DNA from: Baylisascaris procyonis
Lineage: Eukaryota > Nematoda > Chromadorea > Rhabditida > Ascarididae
NCBI GenBank assembly: GCA_037389465.1
Contig: JAZARR010000059.1
Location: 5,107,001-5,171,000 of the forward strand
Direction of reading: 5' to 3'
Length of the DNA stretch: 64,000 nucleotides
Part shown: piece after piece, positions 1 to 10,500 of the stretch
How positions within the stretch are numbered: position 1 is the first letter of the stretch
How the letters are laid out: every line of letters begins with the position of its first letter
Notes under the pieces: model-generated
Database searches by the model: none
What the model was told of the DNA's origin: nothing
What the model saw: the letters and a program-made list of their open reading frames with translations, nothing else
Position numbers and translations under genes: made by a program

Positions 1-147
1 TCAACTCCTGAACCGAGTGCTGAGCCACAACCGAATTCAAAGCCTGAACCAGAACCGAAAGCGAAAGCTGCTCAGCAATGTAGGCTGTCAACTGTATTGT
101 TGATTGTGATTATATGTGCGCTAATACGAAGCATTTCTGATCGTTAA
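1..147 (+). CDS. 3' terminal exon of an unidentified Pro/Glu-rich, membrane-anchored protein (partial)
   Basis: Frame 1 is open from the window edge to a TAA at 145-147 and encodes 48 residues. The first 26 are rich in Pro, Glu, Lys and Ala with repeated PEP-type steps. A hydrophobic segment of about 14 residues (LSTVLLIVIICALI) follows, then a short tail RSISDR. This is the layout of a low-complexity spacer ending in a tail anchor or GPI-attachment signal. A poly(A) signal AATAAA lies 136 bases downstream. The family cannot be named because the rest of the gene is outside the window. The call rests on composition and on stop and poly(A) placement. Confidence 0.5.
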   Translation, partial: STPEPSAEPQPNSKPEPEPKAKAAQQCRLSTVLLIVIICALIRSISDR

Positions 148-282
148 GTAATACTTCTACATTATTGCGGTTATCTTCAATTCTGATTCGATGTTTAATC
201 GTTCGAATTTCTATGCAAGACTACTGCTGTGCTCAAAGCGCACTTGTTTGCTCAATATCGAAAATGGGAAAACCTTGAAGAT

Positions 283-288
283 AATAAA
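283..288 (+). other. poly(A) signal AATAAA for the gene ending at 147
   Basis: Exact AATAAA hexamer, 136 bases after the stop codon and on the same strand. A second one near 558 is an alternative. Confidence 0.4.
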
Positions 289-2560
289 TTCACAGCTTTT
301 CACGGTAAATGATACTTTATTACTGTTCACCTAGAAAAGATTTTCACTACATTTTGAATAATTTTTCGTTTAGGTCGTCCAATTTTGCGGAAATTTTATA
401 CTTATTCTACCAGTTCTACTTCAACTGAAAAAAAAAGGATGAAGAGCGATGTCATTAACCCCGAATAGTCATCAAAGTTAATCTATATATTTATTTTTTA
501 TTTTTATTGAATATGTCACATTGTTATTGTATAACATGAAACATGACTGCTTGAAAAATAAAAGAGTGATATTTTCTTACCAGCACAACGGCCACCGTTA
601 TCAATATTGATTTCCTTCATCCAACAACCTTGACCACATACATTTATAGGTACTGATTCTCTAGCACTTTTGGAAACACTATCGCCACCCCAAAAAGCAA
701 TAAATATGGCCGAAAAGATTTCTCACGTTGAGACTGAAAGATGTCGAGGTGAACTTTGTTGACATTTCCTCCCCTCCCTCCCCCCCCCCCTCCTCCTCTT
801 TGCCTGTAGGCCAAAAGTTACGTGAATCGAATCTCATTATCAGTTCTTTCAAATGTTCTGCAAAGCGAATCGGATGAATTCACAAAGACTTATGCAAAAT
901 AATCCATACATGAGCAAACATCATAACTTGAACTGGCTAATATCGCATTTTCAGAACTCTGGTTAGTTTTGTGGAACAATAACTGAGACTAATATATGCG
1001 TTCCGGAAAAGTATGGTCTGCATAGAGCGCATTACGTCATGATGATCGCTGCAGTTTCATTGCTTTTAAAAAAGACAGTGCCTCATCCAACTGCAAAGAG
1101 ACAAATTGGGCATTCGAAAGTGGAACAATGTCTTTCAATCATCCTTACAAGTAGATTTCTTGTTCGTTGGCTTTCTCCAGCGTAGCTCCATTACTGTAAT
1201 ATTGAATCAGCAGCAGCAATGACTAAAAGCATGCTCGAAATGACGTGCGTATGAATGGCTGTCAGAAAATTTCATTGCATCTCTTTCAGAGATAACCTTC
1301 GAACTAAACAACAGAAAGTGTTTCAAGATCCAAAACTTATTACTTATTACAGATTCATTAAACAAGGAAAAGGTGCTCGCTCAAACGTGTAGCGTGATTT
1401 TTTTTGTGTTTCGCTCATTCGATCAATCATTTTCACAAGCCATCAAAAAATGATTTAAAATCTCGGAAGATACCTCTATAATAAAGGTTAGTTGATTGCT
1501 CGTAAAAACCCACAAAAATTGAAATTTTTTACGGTCCAACTGCTGTTGAATATATGCTGCCAATTTTTTGACGCCTCTAAATGCCTATAATTCGTTCCGA
1601 ACTTGATGGATCAATACGATAGAGCAATACTTTATCATGTATACAATGCTTAACAAACTTTACAGCTCTGGCTTCACTGGTATCAGAGCTAAACTATCGG
1701 ACAGATAGACACATGTATAAACGGACGCGTTAACTGCCACGCTGTTGGCGTAGCATGTTTTGCAAATGCAAATTTAAAGCGACACATAAAGAAACATGAT
1801 GAAGATTTGCAAGTTGAGTTGTTTTGCATAAGAAATATGCAAGCTTAGTGACAATGATTAGGTGATTAACGTTTACAAGTAACACCATTTGAAATGTTCG
1901 CTGAGCAACTAAGTGATGCTCATAAGCTGTTGCCAAACACCAACTTGAATAATTGTGAATAAGTTTTACATGTCAAAACCTGTAAATTATTTTCAAGCTG
2001 CACCATTAAAAATATTAATTTTCAATGTAAATGGCCGTTAAACTTGGAAAATGCTTTTTTTAACTTTTACTACTTAAATAAATCAACGTTCAAGGCTGCG
2101 ACCTTATTCGAATGTTCGACAAATTGCACTTATTCGACAAATTCTAATTTGAATGTTGGTGTGAGCTTTCTTTTCTGAAGATTTTTTTCTTCTCGATTTT
2201 CTTTTATTATTTGTTTCGAGTTTCTTCTTATCGCAATTTATAGCTCTTTTATTAAATTATCTGATATTAACGTTAGCGTTACATGCGAAATAATGCTAGA
2301 AATAAAAGTAACCACAGTTATCGCAATTCTTCGAAGCGTCATAATACAGTGAATAAAATCACACTGCAAATGAGTGAAATATGAAAAAATTAGTGCATAA
2401 AGTTTAGCGACCTCATTTCAAAAAATGCATAGTGCGTCCAAAAAAAAAAAAAAAGCATCGTTAAATGCGACACACAATGGTCGAGGATGGCAATTCACTA
2501 AGTACAATGAAAACATACAATAAGAGCATAATGTGTTCATTCGGGATGAGATGAAGAATG
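289..2560. other. intergenic, no gene recognised
   Basis: No open frame with splice signals was recognised. It holds a pure pyrimidine tract (767-799) and a run of about 15 A near 2440. The right-hand part is presumably the 3' flank of the minus-strand gene that ends at 2561. Confidence 0.4.
767..799. repeat. polypyrimidine tract; G-quadruplex-capable on the minus strand
   Basis: An uninterrupted C/T stretch with C runs of 4, 3 and about 12. Read on the minus strand it has enough G runs separated by single A residues to form a quadruplex, or a triplex as a mirror-like purine tract. The sequence is directly visible; the structure is inferred. Confidence 0.6.
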
Positions 2561-3515
2561 TTAATCACAGCAAAAGATGCATTTGATAAGCGAAATAACC
2601 ACACTAAGCAGCACAAGGGCAGCCAGTACAACTAACACCACAATCACCCACGTCTGCAGTCGGAAACAGCACTCATTAAAGATCGTTCCACAGCACTCGT
2701 AATAATGAAATGCCGATGAGTCCGGACCTGAATAAGTCATTAGCCTTTAGGAAATGTTTAGCACATACCCCGGATGAAAAATACTCATTATGCATCGGTT
2801 TTTGAATCAAAATTTTTGCGGTGCAAAGAAAATGACACAATTAGTTGTGTATGAGCTCGTTCTTTTCGCATGAAGGAGCATTTCAAACAGTCATCATTTG
2901 GAAATATTCTGAAGACGCAAGGATATAAAAGACCCTCTTTAGCAACAGAAAGAGGAACAGCCAATGGCCTCTGCGTTGCATCTTTTTTGTCTAGAATCGA
3001 ATAGTAATTGGCCTAGAAATTGATGCAAAAAAAAATTTTGGCAAGTTTTAGTGGAGGAGAATCCTCTGCAATCTTCCTTCGTGTGACCTATCACCAGTCG
3101 TAAGGTACCAAGAAAAGTTCCACGTTTGAACCTTGGAGCATTTTGATTCGAACCTATCCTCTCAACTAAGCATCTGAAAATCTGGAAAGGTTTTAAACGA
3201 AAATAAAACGAGGATTTTGTAATATACGCACATTAAAGAAGGCGCAGAAGAGAGAGTAATATCAAAAAGTGAAAACGGTAAGAAATAAGCACAAAGATAT
3301 TGTATAGATTCTAGAAAATTTTGGCAATTCAATGCAATAAATGAAATCTTCGGTTTCAAATGAGCCTTATTTAAAACTCTAAACTTACATATAGCTCCCA
3401 AGCACACTTTTGAGCTGCTCTTCTGCTCGAAAATGTCGTCAGCAGACGTGGGCCAACAAAACGACAAGATTAATAATGGTGTGACGAAAATGCACAACAA
3501 CGTTTGACATGACAT
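2561..3515 (-). CDS. small Cys-rich single-pass membrane protein, two exons, 97 aa
   Basis: Exon 1 is 3389-3515 and exon 2 is 2561-2727. The donor is a perfect GTAAGT and the acceptor is TTATTCAG; the 127 + 167 coding bases join in frame and end in TAA. Residues 1-25 form a signal peptide ending PTSA. The short ectodomain has cysteines at 38, 43, 54, 55, 62 and 63, including YYECCG and NECC motifs. A single membrane span runs from about 69 to 90 (WVIVVLVVLAALVLL...), followed by the cytoplasmic tail KCIFCCD, whose cysteines could be palmitoylated. The start is fixed by a TTTTCAG six bases before the ATG. The layout resembles short CC-motif type I membrane adaptors (Shisa or VOPP1-like size and shape), but I cannot name a family. 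The function is unknown and the gene model is strong. Confidence 0.75.
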
Positions 3516-3530
3516 TATATGCTGAAAACA
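3516..3530 (-). promoter_or_regulatory. trans-splice (spliced leader) acceptor candidate
   Basis: On the minus strand TGTTTTCAG is followed by only six bases (CATATA) and then the start codon of the 97-residue membrane protein. A consensus 3' splice site this close to an ATG is the usual signature of SL trans-splicing in nematodes. A 5' UTR intron is the alternative. Confidence 0.55.
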
Positions 3531-6500
3531 AAGATTAATTACATCATAAGTGGGAAGTAAAAACGCTTGCCTAGACATCAACCATATCATGCAATTTTAG
3601 AGAATTAATTCTGACTCAAAATCAAAACAAAAATTTTGGCATTTATTACTAAATGAAAAAAAAGCGTTGGAATCCATTTTTGTGAAGGCGATATGTGAAA
3701 TGAAAATAGAAATTTGATATAATGCATGTTTATAATTCACGGCGTAGACATTTGCAATTATCCCTGCACATCGGAAAGTGGCATATTTTCTCGTTTCGTT
3801 TTCGGTATAGAAAAAACATCTCGGGCACCTAGAGATGCTATTCAATACAATAAACTTTTTTTTCACGCGTAGATTGGAAAAACTTCGCTAACGCAATGCA
3901 AATGATAGAACCAGATTTCAGCTATAAAATATCAAACGATATGCAGGTGATCGATTTTTGCCATCACATTTTACGCCTGCGTTTATCAAATAAACTGGAA
4001 TTCGAGAGTAGTCAAGTCAATTAAAATATAAATAAAATATAAAAACCACCTCCTACACGTGTTTTCTAGGTAACTATGAAAATGTTTGGTTAAAAGGTTC
4101 GAATGCAGAAGCGCATATCGTATTCTCTACTTTGGTATGCTTCTCCATCGATTCTCTAATTCGATTGGTGTAAGATGAAAGTACGAACGCTACAAAACGA
4201 ATAAGCCGTTTTTGAGCACCTTTAAACGTCATTAATTTCTTTCAAATTTGGCAGTCAAAGCGTAATGTGGTATACAAGGCAATCCTAGGAGTTAATTATA
4301 CTCGCCACATTTCAATCTCCAATTTGAATGTTTTTCAACTTGAAAGTACTGGACAGGCGGACAGATACGACGCCGTCATAATGCGCTTTTGCGAATCGAA
4401 TTGACAGAAGCTTATAAAAAAGTTACGCGAAAGTGATCATGCTGCGTCCTTACAATATTCCGGCGAGAGATTTGTCAAAAAACGCAATATCATTTTAACG
4501 CCATCTCTTTTTCATCCTTCGCAGCATAGTTTTTTGCATGTGCCGTATTGTTCCGAATAAAACCATAAATTTCTCAAAAGTTTCATAAGGAAAATTTTAA
4601 ATTGCGGCATGGATTATTATTCTATTTGCAAAAATTTAGAGTGGGGCTTATAAAAAACGCGGAGGGGACGAACAGTCATCAGCGATAACGTCGCAAGTGC
4701 TTCAAAAAACTGTACAAAAGCCTGGGAATAGAAACAAGTGAGCTGAAGCGTCGGTTGTACTTTCGTTCACTCGTCACACTCAAATACGTTAAACGTACAC
4801 CGAGAGATGCTCGAGAAGGCAAAAGGATGGATAGGAGCAGTTTTAGTGCTCACAATGCATACAGATTAGACTGCTCTATGACTCATAACCGAAATAAACA
4901 AATCGCTACTCAACTCTTCGATAAATTGCCAAAGAATTCATCGTCTACTGATTGGAAATGCATCAAAGAACATTTCGAGCGACCTTCACGTTCAATGAAA
5001 ATTTTCGCTTTTATACCCAATGGGTATTCTTTACCGATTCTAATGCCGCACCAGTACTTTAATATTTCATCGAGTTCAGAGGTTCATGGACTGCTCTATG
5101 TAATATTTTTCGCCTAGCATAGGTCCATTTCAATTATCGCTTCAAAGCTGCTTTCATTTCTTCTACGATGGCTACGTACGTGGCGACTGATGGATACAAA
5201 AAAATTCGACTAGCAAAAGAAACGTAGAACAGGAAATTGCGAAAAACGCCAAAAATTTCGAAAAGAAGCCCCATTATTATGAAGGCACCGCATTATTATA
5301 CGTAACGTTTCAAAACGGAAATGCAAGCATGTGAAGCGATTCCCAACGCATACAATAAGGGGAAGTGAAACAGCGGAACGTTCCATTGTCGTTTTTGACC
5401 AACATAAAGCAACGTTGTTGACTGCCGAAATACAAATAAAATAAAAACTAAAGTTTTTTTCGTCTCTACATGGTCGAATTTTGACCAAACTGGATGAGTG
5501 GTGGGGATTCGTACGAAACGCACTTCACAAAGCAATGATAAAGATCGCCACCAGTGTCCTATTTGTACCTTCGCCAGGACGGTGGGTTTTCCATCGTATT
5601 GAAATCGGTCGAAAGGGTGTAACATAAAGAAAGTTGCAAATCAAATCTCTTTGTGAAAGATGACAGTATAACAGGGATTTAAGAGATTACTTGGAAGGAA
5701 TTCATGATGGTTTGGCGGAGACTTCACAGTAGTGTTCACGTCCGCCAAAGTATTCGCTCGGTATTTAATCACTTGTTTATCTCGAAAGCATTACAACAAA
5801 ATTTAATCAAAACTTCAAATCGCATTAAGAGGAAGTACAGTTGGAGCTTAAGCTGTTGAAATGATGGGCAATAATGCAATGACATTATCAACGCAAAAAC
5901 ATGTAAGATTATATCAAATTATCGGAAGAAAAAATCATTAAAATGCAAAATTTCCAAATATGCGCCTTTTCAATGGGAAAACGCTACACTTATTAACAAA
6001 AGTAATGAGCATAGAAGCAGTTAAGAAACAAATAACACATAGTAAAAGGATTGTTTCAAAAACAGTCGAACGGGATACTGTTCAGGATGTGCCAAACGAA
6101 AAAATATTTGTTGCATTTCCAAGTTTATAACGCATAATACCATCAATATATGACCGCCTTGGAAAGTTATTATCCCACAAGCCTCAGGATTTCTAAATGA
6201 GGAAATGATGCACATAATGGGAAAAAAACCAGCACAAAAATGCGTGACGGAGATTTAGCAAATGAAAGCGTTAGGAAGCATTACAGGTAAGAGGCGTCAC
6301 CTGAAAATAAGGGGAACGCTACCGATAGCACGTACGCGGCTGTAGTCTGAGCACTTGTGGTACGCAACTATTGAGTGGAATCATGCGTACGATGTGCACA
6401 CACCACAACCAACTTGACAGTGCATACGTGGTGTGAATGCACGCTCGCCTATCCCTCATTGTGTCGATACAGTGATTCAACGATACCCTCCCCCTCTCCT

Positions 6501-7030
6501 CTGCTTAATATTGCAGTGTTCCGCAGATCGCTGATTACTAATACCGCTTCGCAGTTTGCAATCGACATTGTATATTTTGATCAGTGTGATGCAGATGACA
6601 CATTTGTGGTTGTTTACAGTGCTTTAATAACTTTTTTACCGAGAACACATCCCAAATAGCATTTTGAAAGGCCTTCCTCTTTTACCTTGCGTGCTCACCG
6701 CATATAGTGAAACTTGACTTGTAACCGAATAGGCGTATCGCACTGAACGTTGTAGGCTAGTAAACAAGCATGTTGGGCAAAGTGGCGAATGTACTGAGGA
6801 ATCTTTAAAAAAGCTGAAGAGAAGAAATCTTGGTCTCAGATTTGCATTAAAACTTGTGTAGGATGGTTTTGGGACATGCGAAACATCAGTATCAGCAGAG
6901 ACGTATAATCCCATCAGTACTGGGGAATACGTGTTTTGGTCACAGATTTTCGCGAAAGGTTCTTAAGGAGGTATTCGGGCATACTAAACGCAAGCATCTA
7001 CGTTATTCTTGAGGTTGGCCTTCATTAGGC
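3531..7030. other. intergenic; orphan reading frame and small inverted repeat only
   Basis: No supported multi-exon gene. It contains a TATAAAAA box near 4649 about 180 bases before an ATG that opens a 97-codon frame (4827-5117), a 9-bp inverted repeat (5711-5719 with 5741-5749), and a minus-strand exon-like start at 5569-5625. Each is described under findings and none is firm enough to call a gene. Confidence 0.35.
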
Positions 7031-7037
7031 TTTCAGT

Positions 7038-7573
7038 ATGTCTAACACGAACTGCGATCTTGAAAGGCCACTGGTGGGGTTCAGGAGTCCTAGAAGTCGT
7101 CGCAGTCAACAACAAGTTCTATATTCTTACTCAATGCGTTCCGAAGACTCTTAGCAACTCTTATTGAAAAATCTAAAGCTAGAAGTTTAGGCCTTCAGGT
7201 GAGCCTACTTTAGTTCACATTTTAGCCTCTTTTTACAGAAACAGTTTTTCTATTTCCTCAGAACTCAGATGGGAATCATCGCAAAAGGAAGTACGAGCAA
7301 ACATACAACAACAGTTATTTCGAGCACGGCCACCTTCAACGACACGGTGAGCAAATAAGAGCGATATAGGTGCTTAATAAACTGAGTCGGGTTTTTTTTA
7401 GTAAAAATAATTAGTATCACCCTTCCATATCAGATTTGCACTTTTTGAAAAAAAAATGAAATGCCTAATAAGGGATTATTACGATAGACGAAATAACACA
7501 GCCGTTCCATCCGTGAACATGAGTGTGCCACGATTCAATTATTCTTCCTTCAGATTATAAGCGATACCACTGA
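7038..7573 (+). CDS. possible small three-exon gene, unresolved frame in exon 1
   Basis: ATG 7038 follows CTTTCAG by one base, as for a trans-spliced first exon. From there a frame with good codon texture begins MSNTNCDLERPLVGF, but it reaches TAG at about position 7152. A strong donor (CTTCAG then GTGAGC) ends exon 1 at 7198 in a different frame. Exon 2 is 7262-7346 (acceptor TTTCCTCAG, donor GTGAGC, 28 codons with YEQTYNNSYFEHGH) and exon 3 is 7554-7573, ending in TGA; exons 2 and 3 agree in phase. The conflict in exon 1 could be an unseen small intron, a sequencing indel or a pseudogene. The product is Arg/Ser- then Tyr/His-rich with no family recognised. Confidence 0.35.
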
Positions 7574-10500
7574 CGGATTATACTGGATATCAGTGCTTCT
7601 ACTGAGAATACACGTGCATTTCCACACCATATCTTTATAAAACAGAGTTCTCCTACTAAGTAGTCACCAGTATTTCTTAATACCATTAAGAAACACTTGT
7701 AGATGGCACAGGTAGCTTATATATTCAGTATGCTTTAAAACGCTCTTTTATGTCGTGCAGAACACACACCAAAGCAGAGTTAATTGTTGAACGCACTTTA
7801 AATCACCGGCACAGTGGGAAATTCTTTATGCATCAGAATATCGCGATTAATACAAAAATTCTAATTTCTCGAACTTTTGAATAAATATCAGTTTTGGTAA
7901 ATCGGGAATGCCCATTATTCTATTGTATTTTTATAAGCAATCTACTGTAATCAATTCAGCTATCTCACTTAAAAGAAGACGCAAAAATGATTGATTATGA
8001 GTAAAAAACTATCTAACTTAACCTAATTATACTCGTTAAAAAATTTGTGGGAGGCAAACCAGAGCGGTTGTGTGGTACCGTCTAATAACAAGTCTTTAAG
8101 CCATAGAGCTCTAAACCTAGTTACATCTCTGAATCATTCACCAGAAATGCAAACCATTCAAATTGCTACAAATCCATTCTCCTGTAGTTTATTTCAGTGA
8201 CGAGCTATTCCGTTTTCACTTCTCACTGCCCGAATTCAATCGATTTTGTATGAGCCTCATGGTTCTGTAATTGTGTCAAATAAATTGGCGATTTTTGTAC
8301 CATCATTACCTTCACTCTTAAATATCAGTTTATAAAGCCATATATCAACGAGATGATAGTTGAAATACTACAACTATAGTATTTCTTGGGGTGCATGAAA
8401 AAATGGCAGCCGAGAGTGTACCCCCTACATCCTAGCTCAAAGATACTTTGAAGCGGTTGCGAGGTGCCGACGGGGAGGAATGGCTATGTAGGATGGGGGT
8501 GGGGGGAGGGGGCGATGTAGCCTCCGGATAATGGACTGCAACATGTCAATGAATTTCGATACATTCAGGGTCACGGTGCATTCAGACGAACTGAGGGCGT
8601 TTCCAGGTCTAGATTGTTGTGATAATTGTCAGCTTTTCACGAACCTCCTATTCACAAGAACTTTCTAACCAAAAAAATAAAGAGATCGTCCGCAGTTTGA
8701 AAGAGCGCGAATCGCGGCCATGTCATTCGTGACTGCAGAGTATTTGATCGTGACACTTATCACTTTACAATTGATTGTGCACTTTTGAACAGTGCTTCTT
8801 ACAGTTACGCATGTAGAAGTTGTATTCACGTCTTCCTAGACCTTCCTCCTTCTTTCGCCCAGAATATGGTGATAAAAAATGCTTGTTTTTCCTTTAAAGT
8901 ACCCGTAGGTGTTTCAGTTGGTTTCACTTGCCTAATTTTCAAAAAACGCAGACACACTTCGATTGCCTTTACAATCCTTGACTCTCTTTGTTCAGCTCGA
9001 AAAAATTTTTTGCCGCATATTGCGAATCGAATTATACATATGTGATAGCAAAAAAAAGTGCGATTTTGTTGCTTATCTCAGCGCAATCCCCTAGCTTCAC
9101 TGAAATCTTTTTGATTACTGTTTACGAAACTTTTTGCCGGAGAATAATGAGGGGGGAAGTGTGAGCATTTTCAAGAGTGACGTGAAATTTTTTTGAAGAG
9201 ACTTTTTCTCCTTCCGAAGCAAATATAGGAGAATGGATTCGACATGCGCAAATGCGGTTAATTATGCGCTTATTTGTCGCTGCTTTTGTAAATTATGAAG
9301 TTTTGATGTTTGAGACACTCGCACGTCGCCTGATTCCAAGCACATATGTGGCTTTTTTTGGGGGGAAAAGTGATGCCTGTATATGCTCTGTCCTTGTGTT
9401 GTACGCGTGTATTAGTCATCGATGCGTCATCTAGCAATTTCAGTACTTTCGTTAAAGTAAACTTCATTTGCCTCCTATATATGTCTTCACATAAAAATGC
9501 TGCAATAAAATCAGATTTATGCGACCAATGAATCGCATATGTGATGGTTAAATAGCCTTTTAGAGCAGTGAAGCGTTATCTTCGAGCAGAATGCAAGACG
9601 TCATTGGTTTGCCGCAGGAAGTAATGATTATTTGAAACCATGTTTGTCGTCGACCGATGGGAAAGGCGAATCCATTCGACGAAAGTCTTGGGCTCATGAA
9701 TTCTATGCGTGCTTATGTGCGTTAGAAATGCACTGCCTTTAATTCTTGACCAGTCGGAACAAGCGAAGATGCGTCAAGTTCAGCTGCGACGAACAGTGCT
9801 TTTTCTAATTTTAGATTTTCTTGGATGTACATGAATTCCACAAAGAGTTCAAAGCTCATTTATTGGATCCACCTTCTTGTATTAACATAAGAGAATCTTA
9901 TTATTATTAATCGCCTCAAGATAGAATTTGGCATCCTTGAAGGGGTTAAGGTCGTTTCTCATTTATAGACAGTGATATGAGCGCATAACGCGCAGCACAA
10001 GAATGATATAGTGCATCTGATTACAAGCGCATTAATGCATCAGATACAAAATTTCATGGTGGTCGTCCTTTTATTCTCGATAGATACTGAGCCGGCTGTT
10101 GTGGTTGATTAAAGATTTACAATTTCCTGCCAACGTTAGCCTACAACCTACTGCCTAATGCAAAGCGGATTTGGTGCGCTACTTTGCGGACGGTAATAGT
10201 TGAGAAGGCATGTGAAGCAAGTTCAATTTTGAGTAAATCGCTTCATTTCCTTGTCTCACTACCTCAGTAACCTTTCGAACATTCCCGGAATTATACGTTT
10301 ATGGCGTCAGTAGAGGTTGCATAGTGAGTGATTTTGGAAAAAAAAATTTTTTGGTTTCGAATTTTGACCGAAGTCCATTTCGCTTCGAGCAACCGAATCC
10401 TGAGTTGCTGGCCTACAAGATTTGCATTGGGAATGTTGAATGGTGAATGTCTAAAGAAATTTTATGTATGATTCTAAAAGTTATTAAACTTTATGGATCG

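Noticed and set aside
4095..4108. GGTTCGAATGC as a tRNA B box
   Set aside because: No A box or cloverleaf lies upstream at tRNA spacing.
5210..5625. Overlapping minus-strand frames of 92 and 109 codons
   Set aside because: They overlap each other in different frames and read into low-complexity hydrophobic sequence. Only the first 19 codons look exon-like.
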